64,000 nt of DNA from Dactylosporangium aurantiacum (GTDB lineage: Bacteria > Actinomycetota > Actinomycetes > Mycobacteriales > Micromonosporaceae): the NCBI RefSeq assembly GCF_000716715.1, contig NZ_JNYJ01000012.1, positions 85,388 through 149,387 on the forward strand, written 5' to 3'. The position numbers were made by a program, and so were the translations under genes. Positions within the stretch are counted from its first letter, which is position 1. The number at the start of each line of letters is the position of its first letter. Below the pieces are notes generated by a model. That model did no database searches and was not told where the DNA came from. It was given only the letters and a program-made list of their open reading frames with translations. Of this stretch, positions 1 to 8,476 are shown one piece after another.

Positions 1-3000
1 GCCCGGCCACGGTCCGTGACAGGCTGCGCGGCAACGTGCCGAAGTCCCAGGTGGTGCTGCCGGACGTGGTGACCTCGGTCGCCGCCTCGGCGACCGTCTC
101 CTGGACCTTCGGCGCCAGCCGGTCCCGCAGCTCGGGCAGGCTCTTGCTCTCGGCGAGGACCGCGCCGGCGTCGTCGACGACCCGAAACGACATCTTCAGG
201 TGCTCCGGCACCCGGGTCAGGTCCCACGCGTCGCGGGGCACCGTCACGCCGGTCAGCCGGCGCAGCTCCCGCTCCAGCGCGTCCAGCAGGTGCCCGTCGC
301 GGACCGGCATGCCGGCGAGCGCGTCGCGGGCCGTGTCGGGCGCCGGGACGAAGTTGCGGCGCAGCGCCTTCGGCAGCGACTTGATGAGGGCCGTGACGAG
401 CTCCTCACGCAGGCCCGGCACCTGCCAGCTGAAGTCGGCGTCGCGGACCCGGCCGAGCAGCGGCAGCCCGATGTGGACGGTCACCCCGTCGGCGTCGGTG
501 CCGGGCTCGAACTGGTACGTCAGCGCGAACCGCTGCCCGTCCTGGTCCCACGCGTCCGGGTACTGGTCCTTCGCGACGCCGCCGGCCCGGTCGTTGACCA
601 GCATCGCCGGGTCGAAGGTGAGCAGGTCGGGCTGCTCCCGGCGGGTCTGCTTCCACCAGCTGTCGAAGTGCCGGCCGGAGACGACGTCCTCGCCGATGCG
701 CTTGTCGTAGAACTCGAACAGCGTCTCGTCGTCGACGAGGATGTCGCGGCGGCGGGCCCGGTGCTCGAGCTCCTCGACCTCCTCCAGCAGCCGCCGGTTC
801 TCGGCGAAGAACGCGTGGTGGGTGTCCCAGTCGCCCTCGACCAGCGCGTGGCGGATGAACAGCTCCCGCGACAGCGCCGGGTCGATCCGGCCGTAGTTGA
901 CCTTGCGGGAGCTGACGATCGGCACGCCGTACAGCGTGACCTTCTCCATCGCCATCACCGCCGCCGGCTTCTTCTCCCAGTGCGGCTCGCTGTAGGTGCG
1001 TTTCACGAGGTGCTGGGCGAGCGGCTCGATCCACTCCGGCTCGATGCGGGCCGCGACCCGCGCCCACAGCCGGGTCGTCTCCACCAGCTCCGCCGCCATC
1101 ACCCAGCGGGGCGTCTTGCGGAACAGCGCCGAGCCGGGGAACACCGCGAACTTGGCGCCCCGCGCGCCGAGGTACTCGCTCTTCTCCGGGTCCTTCAACC
1201 CGACGTGCGACAGCAGGCCGGCCAGCAGCGACACGTGGATGTTGTACGGCGCCGCCGGCTCCTCGTTCGGCACCACGTCCATGCCGCGCAGTACCGAACG
1301 CAGCTGGCTGTAGATGTCCTGCCACTCGCGGACCCGCAGGTAGTTGAGGAACTCGGCCCGGCACAGCTTCCGGAACTGGTTGCTGGACAGCTCCTTCTGC
1401 TTCTCCTGCAGGTAGTTCCACAGGTTGACGTAGCCGAGGAAGTCGGAGTCCTTGTCGGCGAACCGGGCGTGCTGCTGCTGCGCCTGCGCCTGCTTGTCGA
1501 CCGGGCGCTCGCGCGGGTCCTGGATCGACAGCGCGGCGGTGATGACCATGACCTCGCGGACGCAGCCGTTGCGCTCGGCCTCCAGCACCATCCGGGCCAG
1601 GCGCGGGTCGACCGGCAGCTGCGACAGCCGCCGGCCGAGGGCGGTGAGCCGCTGCCCGCTCTCCAGCGCGCCGAGCTCCTCCAGCAGCTGCACGCCCGCG
1701 GTGACGTTGCGCCGGTCCGGCGGGTCGATGAACGGGAACGCGGCCAGGTCGCCGAGGCCGAGCGAGATCATCTGCAGGATGACGGACGCGAGGTTGGTCC
1801 GCAGGATCTCCGGGTCGGTGAACTCCGGCCGGCTGTCGAAGTCCTCCTCGCTGTACAGCCGGATGCACACACCGTCGGAGGTGCGGCCGCAGCGGCCCTT
1901 GCGCTGGTTCGCCGAGGCCTGGGACACCGGCTCGATCGGCAGGCGCTGCACCTTCAGGCGGTGGCTGTACCGGGAGATGCGCGCGGTGCCCGGGTCGATC
2001 ACGTACTTGATGCCCGGCACCGTCAGCGACGTCTCCGCGACGTTCGTGGCGAGCACGACCCGGCGGCCCGGGTGCGGCTGGAACACCCGGTGCTGCTCGG
2101 CGAACGACAGCCGGGCGAACAGCGGCAGGATCTCGGTGTTGCGCAGGTCGAGCTTCGCGAGGGCGTCGGCGGTGTCGCGGATCTCCCGCTCGCCGCTGAG
2201 GAACACCAGGATGTCGCCGGGGCCCTCGGCCTGCAGCTCCTCGACGGCGTCGCAGATCGCGTCGGTCTGGTCCCGCTCCTCCTCGCCCTCGTCGGGCGCC
2301 TCGATCGGGCGGTAGCGGACCTCGACCGGGTACGTGCGGCCGGACACCTCGATGATCGGGGCGTCGCCGAAGTGCCGGGAGAACCGCTCCGGGTCGATGG
2401 TCGCCGAGGTGATGATCACCTTGAGGTCGGGCCGCCGGGGCAGCAGCTGCTTGAGGTACCCGAGCAGGAAGTCGATGTTGAGGCTGCGCTCGTGCGCCTC
2501 GTCGATGATGAGCGTGTCGTACTGCCGCAGGAGGCGGTCCTGCTGCATCTCGGCGAGCAGGATGCCGTCCGTCATGACCTTGACCATCGTCTGGTCGCCG
2601 GACTGGTCGGAGAAGCGGACCTTGAAACCGACGATCGCGCCGAGCTCGGTGCCCAGCTCCTCCGCGACGCGCTCCGCCACGGTCCGCGCCGCGATGCGCC
2701 GCGGCTGCGTGTGCCCGATCTGGCCGGTGACGCCGCGGCCCAGTTCGAGACAGATCTTCGGTAGCTGGGTCGTCTTGCCCGACCCCGTCTCACCGGCGAC
2801 GATCACCACCTGGTGGTCGCGGATCGCGGCGAGGATGTCGTCCTTGCGCTGGCTGACCGGCAGCTGCTCCGGGTAGGTGACCGCCGGCATGCCCGCGCGG
2901 CGGGCCGCGACCCGCTGCTCGGCGCGCTCCACGTCGGCGCGGATCGCCTCGGCGATCGCCTGCGCGTGCGGGGACTTCTTCGCCCCGTCGATCCGCCGGC

Positions 3001-3250
3001 GCAGCCGGTGCTGGTCCTGCGGCATCAGCCCGCTCAGGCGGGCGCGCAGCTCGCGCAGGACGGCGAGGTCCGGGCCGTCGGGGCGCTCCTGGGCGGTGGC
3101 CTGCTCCCGGCGGGGTCGCCGGTTCGGCCCTTTTCCACTCCTCCGGCCGGCTGTGTCTCTGGCCGAGTCGGCTTTCGCTCGGTCGTCGGCGGGCCCGTCG
3201 CCCTCGCTGCGGGGCTCGGCCTGGCTGGAGGGCTGGGGCACGTCAGACAT
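1..3250 (-). CDS. hrpA: ATP-dependent RNA helicase HrpA (DEAH box), C-terminus cut off by the window edge
   Basis: DEAH-box ATP-dependent helicase, HrpA type, probably acting on structured RNA or stalled ribosomes. The frame reads from an ATG at 3248-3250 (protein starts MSDVPQPSSQAEP) to the left edge without a stop, giving about 1083 residues; family members are usually near 1300, so roughly 200 residues are missing. A charged, Arg-rich N-terminal extension of about 60 residues precedes the helicase core. Walker A GETGSGKT is at residues about 153-160 and the DEAH box at about 250-253 (2492-2503). The segment TSATIDPERFSRHFGDAP matches motif III. A TATCCT -10-like hexamer lies about ten bases upstream of the ATG, so the leader would be very short. 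Diverges from the pentapeptide gene. Confident. Confidence 0.93.
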   Translation of the reverse strand, partial: MSDVPQPSSQAEPRSEGDGPADDRAKADSARDTAGRRSGKGPNRRPRREQATAQERPDGPDLAVLRELRARLSGLMPQDQHRLRRRIDGAKKSPHAQAIAEAIRADVERAEQRVAARRAGMPAVTYPEQLPVSQRKDDILAAIRDHQVVIVAGETGSGKTTQLPKICLELGRGVTGQIGHTQPRRIAARTVAERVAEELGTELGAIVGFKVRFSDQSGDQTMVKVMTDGILLAEMQQDRLLRQYDTLIIDEAHERSLNIDFLLGYLKQLLPRRPDLKVIITSATIDPERFSRHFGDAPIIEVSGRTYPVEVRYRPIEAPDEGEEERDQTDAICDAVEELQAEGPGDILVFLSGEREIRDTADALAKLDLRNTEILPLFARLSFAEQHRVFQPHPGRRVVLATNVAETSLTVPGIKYVIDPGTARISRYSHRLKVQRLPIEPVSQASANQRKGRCGRTSDGVCIRLYSEEDFDSRPEFTDPEILRTNLASVILQMISLGLGDLAAFPFIDPPDRRNVTAGVQLLEELGALESGQRLTALGRRLSQLPVDPRLARMVLEAERNGCVREVMVITAALSIQDPRERPVDKQAQAQQQHARFADKDSDFLGYVNLWNYLQEKQKELSSNQFRKLCRAEFLNYLRVREWQDIYSQLRSVLRGMDVVPNEEPAAPYNIHVSLLAGLLSHVGLKDPEKSEYLGARGAKFAVFPGSALFRKTPRWVMAAELVETTRLWARVAARIEPEWIEPLAQHLVKRTYSEPHWEKKPAAVMAMEKVTLYGVPIVSSRKVNYGRIDPALSRELFIRHALVEGDWDTHHAFFAENRRLLEEVEELEHRARRRDILVDDETLFEFYDKRIGEDVVSGRHFDSWWKQTRREQPDLLTFDPAMLVNDRAGGVAKDQYPDAWDQDGQRFALTYQFEPGTDADGVTVHIGLPLLGRVRDADFSWQVPGLREELVTALIKSLPKALRRNFVPAPDTARDALAGMPVRDGHLLDALERELRRLTGVTVPRDAWDLTRVPEHLKMSFRVVDDAGAVLAESKSLPELRDRLAPKVQETVAEAATEVTTSGSTTWDFGTLPRSLSRTVAG

Positions 3251-3365
3251 AACGCTCGCAAGGATAGGCACGCGTCGCCGTGATTGCCCGGTGATTTTCC
3301 GCTCCCCGCACCCGGCGGACGGCCACCGGCCGGGCGGCCGTTCGGCAGATGGTCACTGCTGCCAC

Positions 3366-3371
3366 TACCGT
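3366..3371 (+). promoter_or_regulatory. -10 element of a leaderless promoter, pentapeptide gene
   Basis: TACCGT ends 7 nt before the ATG at 3379 and there is no Shine-Dalgarno sequence. This spacing places the transcription start on the start codon. Confidence 0.5.
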
Positions 3372-3378
3372 CACAATC

Positions 3379-4059
3379 ATGCCCTCCCCGAGCAGACCCG
3401 CCGAGCCCGCGAAGCCCCGGCCGCCGAAGGCGCTGGAGCTGGCGACCGTCGACGAGGACGATCTCCGCGACGAAGGCACCTTCACCGGGCTCGGCTTCTA
3501 CGACCTGGAGCTGACCGGGCGGTCGGCCAAGGGCGCCGAGTTCCGCCAGTGCCGCTTCAACCGTACCGACCTGAGCGGCACGGCGTTCGTCAAGGTGTCG
3601 CTGACCGACTGCCTGGTCGAGCGCTCGAACTTCGCCAACCTGCACGGTGACCAGTCCACGCTGCTGCGGGTGGCGTTCCGGGACTCGCGGCTGACCTGCC
3701 TGCAGTGGCTCGACGGCGTCCTGCGCGACGTGACGCTGCGCGACTGCCGGATCGACCTGTCGGCGTTCCGCGCGACGAAGTTCGCCGCGGTCGCGTTCGA
3801 GGACTGCAACCTCGCCGGCGCCGACTTCACCGGCGCCGACCTGACCGGCGCCACCTTCACCCGCTGCGACCTGACCGGCGCCCAGTTCTCCGCCGCGACC
3901 ATGACCGGCACCCGCCTGGACCAGTGCGACCTGTCCGGCGTCGCCGGCGTGACCAGCCTCGCCGGCGCCACCGTCAGCACCGCCGACCTGGTCACGCTGT
4001 CACACACCCTGGCCGCCGCCCTGGGCATCACGATCGCGGACACCCCCGGCGCTGCGTAG
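3379..4059 (+). CDS. Pentapeptide-repeat protein
   Basis: A 226-residue protein of the pentapeptide-repeat superfamily, which folds into a right-handed quadrilateral beta-helix. After about 45 residues of Pro/Lys/Glu-rich leader, A(D/N)LxX-type repeats run through most of the chain; the clearest is NLAGADFTGADLTGATF, followed by CDLTGAQF and QCDLSGV. Repeats with Cys at the first position (RDCRID, EDCNLAG, TRCDLTG, DQCDLSG) are frequent. Start chosen at 3379 because a TACCGT hexamer sits 7 nt upstream, giving a leaderless message; an in-frame ATG at 3349 lies upstream of that hexamer. Some family members protect gyrase from inhibitors, but nothing here shows that role. Function unknown; convergent with the next gene. 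Confidence 0.85.
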   Translation: MPSPSRPAEPAKPRPPKALELATVDEDDLRDEGTFTGLGFYDLELTGRSAKGAEFRQCRFNRTDLSGTAFVKVSLTDCLVERSNFANLHGDQSTLLRVAFRDSRLTCLQWLDGVLRDVTLRDCRIDLSAFRATKFAAVAFEDCNLAGADFTGADLTGATFTRCDLTGAQFSAATMTGTRLDQCDLSGVAGVTSLAGATVSTADLVTLSHTLAAALGITIADTPGAA

Positions 4060-4075
4060 CCCGGCTACCGCCGGC

Positions 4076-4957
4076 TCAGTGGGCGAACTCGTGGCCGAGG
4101 TCGTGGATGGTCTCCGCGACGCTGGCTCGCTGGAGCCAGGTGACGAGCCGAACCTCATCGGTGCACCCGGCGATCAGGGCCCGGTATTCGTCGGGAACCG
4201 CGATGTTGCGAGCCTGGAGCACCAGCAGCACGGCCATGGCCTCGCCCTCGGCCTTTCCCTCGGTCTTTCCTTCATCGAAGTACCGGCGGGCGAAGTCGCT
4301 CTGGTATCGGTAGCTCGTGGTGGTCATCAGCGCCTCCAGGCGGTCCCGGGCTGCCGCCGGCAGCACGGTAAATACGAGGTCAGTGTACATCTTGGCGTGT
4401 TCATGATCGATGACGTCGAGGCCCGTGAGCAGGGCCTCGAAGATCGGCTGGGGGTCCGGCTCGCCGCCGTGTGCGAGGGCGGACAGGACCGCCAGCTCCG
4501 GGTTGCGCCGGGCCGTGTCGAGGTCGGTCACGACCGGTACCTGGTCCGGTCCGATGGTTACCGGCGTCACCACTGAGCCCGGCGGGCCGATCCTGATCGG
4601 CGCCGAGGACCAGCGGGCTACGGACCGTGCGGGGCACATGACGAGCAGCACGACGGGGCACTCCAGGCGTGCGTGCAGCGTCGCCACGTATACAGGCCAG
4701 CTGCGACGCTTGCGTACGTCGGCCCGGAGTTGGACCTCGACGACGACCGCCAGGACCGTCGCGCTCCCGCGACGCAGCGTGACCACCGCATCGGCCCGGT
4801 ACTCGGTGGGAGACACGTTGGTGAAGTCGCCGGGAGACGCCCGGGCCTCGTCGAAGTCGGGCACCGTGACCTTCGAAGGGCCGTCCAGGAGCTCGGCGGC
4901 CAGCGTAGGTCTCTCCCGCACCATCTGGATGAGCATCTCGTGCAGCTGTGTCGGCAT
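4076..4957 (-). CDS. Rpn/PD-(D/E)XK nuclease-superfamily protein, hypothetical
   Basis: A 293-residue protein resembling the Rpn-type (recombination-promoting nuclease / putative transposase-like) families abundant in actinomycetes. A PD-(D/E)XK-like pattern is visible near the N-terminus: YRADAVVTL with its Asp at about residue 54, then AVVVEVQL with the E-x-Q element about 20 residues later. The C-terminus carries the characteristic charged run FDEGKTEGKAEGEA followed by an amphipathic tail (CTDEVRLVTWLQRASVAET). It stands alone and is convergent with the pentapeptide gene, with only 16 bp between stops. Probably a single-copy member of a paralogous accessory family. Whether the nuclease centre is active cannot be judged from sequence alone. 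Confidence 0.7.
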   Translation of the reverse strand: MPTQLHEMLIQMVRERPTLAAELLDGPSKVTVPDFDEARASPGDFTNVSPTEYRADAVVTLRRGSATVLAVVVEVQLRADVRKRRSWPVYVATLHARLECPVVLLVMCPARSVARWSSAPIRIGPPGSVVTPVTIGPDQVPVVTDLDTARRNPELAVLSALAHGGEPDPQPIFEALLTGLDVIDHEHAKMYTDLVFTVLPAAARDRLEALMTTTSYRYQSDFARRYFDEGKTEGKAEGEAMAVLLVLQARNIAVPDEYRALIAGCTDEVRLVTWLQRASVAETIHDLGHEFAH

Positions 4958-5013
4958 GGTGTCGCAGCCTATCGAGGAACCTCACGATCCGCTAATCGCG
5001 TGGTCACGCTGCG

Positions 5014-5021
5014 TATAGACT
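5014..5021 (+). promoter_or_regulatory. Candidate -10 region upstream of the DUF302 gene
   Basis: TATAGACT at 5014-5021 is the most A/T-rich stretch between the divergent start at 4957 and the GTG at 5075. It contains TATAGA and TAGACT. The predicted leader would be about 45-50 nt. Confidence 0.35.
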
Positions 5022-5074
5022 TCTGGACCGAAGTTGGCCGGGTTCGGGGTCGGCACGGCGGGTAGTGCCGGTCG

Positions 5075-5602
5075 GTGACCGGATCGCAGACCGCCGCGGT
5101 CGACTGGGCGGCCCGCCGGCTGGTCGTCGAGGCCGGGGACTCGTTCGACGACACCGTCGCCGCGTACGAGGCGGCCGTCCCGCCGTACCCGGCCGAGCGG
5201 ATCGAGCGGCTCGCCGCCGAGGGCGCCGGCTGGACGGAGGTCCTCGACCTGACCGGCGACGCCGCCCCGCACGACTTCCTGATCTACTGGAAGATCGCCG
5301 CCGACGGCATCATGCGCCTCGCCGGAGACACCGCCCGGTGCGCCGCGTACCTCATGGGCAACCACACGATCGCCGAGCGCATGTACCGCCACGATCCAAC
5401 CACGATGCTCTACGCCCCGCTGCGCACCGTCATCACGCAGTCACCGGGCGGGCCGGTGCTGTTCGCGACGGACCAGCCCAGCCTGCAGTTCGCCTCGCTC
5501 GGGGTGCCGGAGATCGCGGCGGTCGGCGTCGAGCTGGACCGGAAGCTGGCGGCCCTGCTCGACGCGCTGCGCCTGCCGGTGCCCGCCGGTCTGACGGGGT
5601 GA
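5075..5602 (+). CDS. DUF302-like protein
   Basis: A 175-residue soluble protein. The central segment, with GNHTIAERMYRHDP followed by LYAPLRTVI, matches the DUF302 (TT1751-like) pattern in which a small alpha/beta domain has a conserved GN-x-x-A and a LP/AP-R-V strand. The N-terminal 80 residues are additional and not recognised. The GTG at 5075 is the only plausible start; a TAGTGC hexamer six bases before it could make the message leaderless, although the TATAGACT element further upstream is a better promoter. Convergent with ung, with 11 bp between stops. Function unknown; family assignment moderate. Confidence 0.6.
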   Translation: MTGSQTAAVDWAARRLVVEAGDSFDDTVAAYEAAVPPYPAERIERLAAEGAGWTEVLDLTGDAAPHDFLIYWKIAADGIMRLAGDTARCAAYLMGNHTIAERMYRHDPTTMLYAPLRTVITQSPGGPVLFATDQPSLQFASLGVPEIAAVGVELDRKLAALLDALRLPVPAGLTG

Positions 5603-5613
5603 CCCGCTCGGCC

Positions 5614-6321
5614 TCAGTGCCGCGGCATCGCCGGTGACCAGCGCACCGGCAGGGTCCCGGCGGCGGTGAGGGCGGCGTTGATCCGGCTGAACGGCCGGCT
5701 GCCGAGGAACCCGGTCGGGTTCATCGGGCTGGGGTGCCCCGCCCGCAGCACGACGTGCCGGTCGTTGGTCACCAGCGGCGCCTTCGCCTTCGCCGCCGCG
5801 CCCCACAGCACGAACACCACCCGCTCCGCCTTCGCGTTCAGCGCCCGGATCGTGGCGTCGGTGATGTTCTCCCAGCCGCGCCCCTTGTGCGAGTTCGGCG
5901 TGCCGGCCCGGACCGTGAGCACCGCGTTGAGCAGCATGACCCCCTGCCGGCACCACGGGGTCAGGTCACCCGACGGCGGCGGGTCGACCCCCAGGTCGTC
6001 GCGCATCTCGCGGTACACGTTGACCAGCGACGGCGGCACCGCGACCCCCTGCGGCACGCTGAAGCTCAGCCCGTGCGCCTGCCCCGCCTTGATGTACGGG
6101 TCCTGCCCGAGGATCAGCACCCGCGTGCTCGCCAGCGGCGACAACCGGTACGCGGCGTAGATGTCCTGCTTGCGCGGGTACACCGTGGCCGTCCTGTACT
6201 CCTCGACCACGAACGACGACAGCGCCGCGACGACCGCGGGGTCGACGAACGGCGTGACCGCCTCCCGCCAGTCGTCGGGCATGAAGTCCAGGAGGTACAC
6301 CGGCTTCGTCGATGCGGTCAT
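5614..6321 (-). CDS. ung: Family 1 uracil-DNA glycosylase, variant motif A
   Basis: Uracil-DNA glycosylase that removes uracil from DNA to start base-excision repair; 235 residues, the usual length. Motif A reads GQDPYIKAGQAHGLSFSV (catalytic Asp about residue 74) where the family consensus is GQDPYHGPGQAHGLCFSV, so the His after Tyr is replaced by Ile and GP by KA. The LLNAVLTV strand and the motif B core HPSP with its catalytic His are present, followed by MNPTGFLGSRPFS in place of the LSAHRGFFGCRPFS consensus. TAGATT ends 6 nt before the ATG, so the gene is probably leaderless; it diverges from hmp. Likely active, because both catalytic residues remain, but it may be a divergent paralogue of a canonical Ung elsewhere. 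Confidence 0.88.
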   Translation of the reverse strand: MTASTKPVYLLDFMPDDWREAVTPFVDPAVVAALSSFVVEEYRTATVYPRKQDIYAAYRLSPLASTRVLILGQDPYIKAGQAHGLSFSVPQGVAVPPSLVNVYREMRDDLGVDPPPSGDLTPWCRQGVMLLNAVLTVRAGTPNSHKGRGWENITDATIRALNAKAERVVFVLWGAAAKAKAPLVTNDRHVVLRAGHPSPMNPTGFLGSRPFSRINAALTAAGTLPVRWSPAMPRH

Positions 6322-6327
6322 GGCCGC

Positions 6328-6333
6328 AATCTA
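6328..6333 (-). promoter_or_regulatory. -10 element of a leaderless promoter, ung
   Basis: On the minus strand TAGATT ends 6 nt before the ung ATG; no ribosome binding site is present between them. Confidence 0.5.
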
Positions 6334-6381
6334 TCGTCCCTCCCGGCCGCGCATAGCCCCCGCCGACGGGGGTAGCGACGC

Positions 6382-7620
6382 GTGGTGACCGGTTCAGCGC
6401 TCAGCCCACGCACGGTCCGCACGGTCAAGGCGACCGCGCCGGTCCTGAGGGAGCGTGGGCTGGAGATCACCAGGCGGATGTACGAGATCCTGTTCCAGGA
6501 CGAGGAGATCAAGAGCCTGTTCAACCAGTCCCACCACGGACGGTCGGGCAGCCAGCCGCGCTCGCTGGCCGGGGCGATCCACGCGTACGCCGACAACATC
6601 GACCACCTCGACGAGTGCCGGCCGATGATCGAGCGGATCGCGCAGAAGCACACCAGCCTCCACATCCGGCCCGAGCAGTACCCCGCGGTCGGTCGGGCGT
6701 TGATCGGCGCGCTGCGGGACGTGCTTGACCAGGCCGCCACCGACGAGGTGATCGAGGCGTGGACGCAGGCGTACGACTTCCTCGCCGACGTCCTGACGCG
6801 CCGGGAGCGCGACATCTACGACCGGAACACCCGTACCCCCGGCGGCTGGGTGGGGTGGCGCGACTTCACCGTCGACCGGGTCGTCCCGGAGAGCCAGATC
6901 ATCAAGTCCTTCTACCTGCGCCCGAGCGACGCCGGCCCGGTGATGGCGTTCCGGCCGGGCCAGTACCTGACGGTCCGGCTCGGCGTCCCCGGCCAGGAGC
7001 CGGTCGTGCGCAACTACACCGTCTCGTGCGCACCCGGCCGCGACCACTACCGCATCACGGTGAAGCGGGAGGACCCCGGCGAGGACGCGCCGTACGCGCC
7101 ACCCGGCGTCGCGTCGAGCTACCTGCACGAGGAGGTCGGCCCCGGCGACGTGATCCAGGTCAGCGCGCCGGCCGGCGACTTCTTCCTCGACGAGACCTCC
7201 CGCCGGCCCTTGGTCCTGCTCAGCGGCGGCGTCGGCCTCACGCCGATGGTCTGCGTGCTGGAGCACCTGGTCGAGCGCGGTACACCACCCGAGACCTGGT
7301 TCGTGCACGCCGCGCTCGGCGGCCGCCAGCACGCCATGCGCCAGCACGTCCGCGACCTCGCCGCCACCGGGCCGATCCACCCCGTCGTGTTCTACGAGCA
7401 CCCGGCGCCCGAGGACGTCCGCGGCCGCGACTACGACCTGCCCGGCAGGGTCACGATGGACTGGCTCAAGAGCGCCGTCCCGGTCGCCGACGCCGACTTC
7501 TACTTCTGCGGCCCGCGCGGCTTCATGCGCATGCTCGCCATCGGCCTGCGCGCCCTGGACGTGCCCGACGAGCGCATCCACTTCGAGTTCTTCGGCCCGG
7601 CGGAGGCCCTGTACGCCTGA
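6382..7620 (+). CDS. hmp: Flavohemoprotein (nitric oxide dioxygenase)
   Basis: NAD(P)H- and FAD-dependent nitric oxide dioxygenase, converting NO plus O2 to nitrate in the cytoplasm; 412 residues, typical. The globin domain (1-140) keeps the B10 Tyr (about residue 34) and the proximal His in IAQKHTS (His about 90). The ferredoxin-reductase part has the FAD motif RNYTVS and the NAD-binding segment SGGVGLTPM, and ends with YFCGPRGFM and HFEFFGP. Two GTG codons compete as start, 6382 and 6385; a TAGCGA hexamer ends 6 nt before 6385, which would fit the leaderless pattern seen nearby. No NsrR-type operator was recognised. Faces ung across 60 bp. Confidence 0.9.
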   Translation: MVTGSALSPRTVRTVKATAPVLRERGLEITRRMYEILFQDEEIKSLFNQSHHGRSGSQPRSLAGAIHAYADNIDHLDECRPMIERIAQKHTSLHIRPEQYPAVGRALIGALRDVLDQAATDEVIEAWTQAYDFLADVLTRRERDIYDRNTRTPGGWVGWRDFTVDRVVPESQIIKSFYLRPSDAGPVMAFRPGQYLTVRLGVPGQEPVVRNYTVSCAPGRDHYRITVKREDPGEDAPYAPPGVASSYLHEEVGPGDVIQVSAPAGDFFLDETSRRPLVLLSGGVGLTPMVCVLEHLVERGTPPETWFVHAALGGRQHAMRQHVRDLAATGPIHPVVFYEHPAPEDVRGRDYDLPGRVTMDWLKSAVPVADADFYFCGPRGFMRMLAIGLRALDVPDERIHFEFFGPAEALYA

Positions 7621-7631
7621 ACACCGCGGCG

Positions 7632-7870
7632 GTCCCGTCGTCGCGATCGGGCACGTCCGCACGCCCGCCGACGAGGTCGATCTGGTGCCGGAGCGCGACG
7701 ACGGCGACGTCATCGCGCGGGTGGACGGTCATTCCCTGCGCGGCAGCCGGGCGTTGCGGGCAAGGCTGGGCACCCGGCTGCTCACCGCCGTCGTGCTGTA
7801 TACGGGCGCGTTCACGTACGTCCATGATGACGGGACCCTCGTCATGCCGCTCGACACACTCTGGCGGTAG
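7632..7870 (+). pseudogene. Remnant: C-terminal tail of an AAA/DUF4143-type ATPase
   Basis: The frame from about 7632 reads DEVDLVPERDDGDVIARVDG, then a Leu/Arg-rich helix (RALRARLGTRLLTAVVLYTG), and ends DDGTLVMPLDTLW. This order matches the last 70-80 residues of AAA ATPases with a DUF4143 C-terminal domain, which has an EVDLVLE...EVK nuclease-like strand, then VVLYTG and a terminal LP-ALW. The Lys-containing EVK is lost and nothing of the ATPase domain lies upstream, where hmp ends. I therefore call it a gene relic. A GTG at 7685 could still start a 61-residue peptide, but no good ribosome binding site precedes it. Confidence 0.5.
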
Positions 7871-7882
7871 CGACGTCCCGCC

Positions 7883-8476
7883 TCACCAGCCTCTGGCGCG
7901 CCACTCGGGGAGGGATGGGCGCTCGGCGCCGAGGGTGGAGTCCTTGCCGTGGCCCGGGTGGAACTGCGTCTCGTCCGGGTAACGGTCGAAGATCTTCGTC
8001 GACACGTCGTTGATCAGGGACTCGAAGTTGGCCTTATCGCCCCAGGTGTTGCCCACCCCGCCGGGGAACAGGGCGTCCCCGGTCCAGAGGTGGCCGTCGT
8101 GGTACAGGGCGATCGACCCCGGTGTGTGCCCGACCAGGTGGATCACGGTCAGCTGGCAGTCGCCCAGGGGAAGGGTGTCGCCGTCGGCGATGGTGCCCGT
8201 GACGACGGGGATCTGCGGGGCGTCGGCGGCGTGGGCCAGTGACGCCGCGCCCGTGGCCGCCACCACCTCCTCCAGCGCCATCCAGTGGTCCTGGTGCCGG
8301 TGCGTGGTGACCACGGTCGAGATGCCGCCGGGGGAGGAGTCGATCAGCTGGAGCAGCCGCTCGGCGTCGTTGGCGGCGTCGATCAGCAGGCCCTCGCCGG
8401 TGCCCGTGCACCGGAGCAGATAGGCGTTGTTGTCCATCGGCCCGACGGACAGCTTCGTGAACGTGATGTCGCTCAT
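7883..8476 (-). CDS. MBL-fold metallo-hydrolase (glyoxalase II-like)
   Basis: A 197-residue metallo-beta-lactamase-fold hydrolase. The metal motif is THRHQDHW (His59-x-His61-x-Asp63-His64), followed by HTPGSIALY with the third-site His, TGDALF with the bridging Asp and FHPGHG with the last ligand. Size and motif order resemble glyoxalase II or persulfide dioxygenase-type enzymes that act on thioesters; in an actinomycete the thiol could be mycothiol, which is inference. A clear GGAGG sequence lies 7 nt before the ATG at 8476. The ATG overlaps the stop of a 30-codon mini-ORF that in turn overlaps the stop of the DinB-like gene, so the three are probably translationally coupled. Confidence 0.85.
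   Translation of the reverse strand: MSDITFTKLSVGPMDNNAYLLRCTGTGEGLLIDAANDAERLLQLIDSSPGGISTVVTTHRHQDHWMALEEVVAATGAASLAHAADAPQIPVVTGTIADGDTLPLGDCQLTVIHLVGHTPGSIALYHDGHLWTGDALFPGGVGNTWGDKANFESLINDVSTKIFDRYPDETQFHPGHGKDSTLGAERPSLPEWRARGW

Noticed and set aside
200..2764. Plus-strand open frame of 854 codons opposite hrpA
   Set aside because: Composition is His/Arg/Leu/Asp-rich antisense sequence typical of GC-rich shadows; the minus-strand frame has the full helicase motifs.
4969..5154. 61-codon minus-strand ORF upstream of the DUF302 gene
   Set aside because: Lies over the candidate promoter and has no ribosome binding site or conserved-looking sequence.
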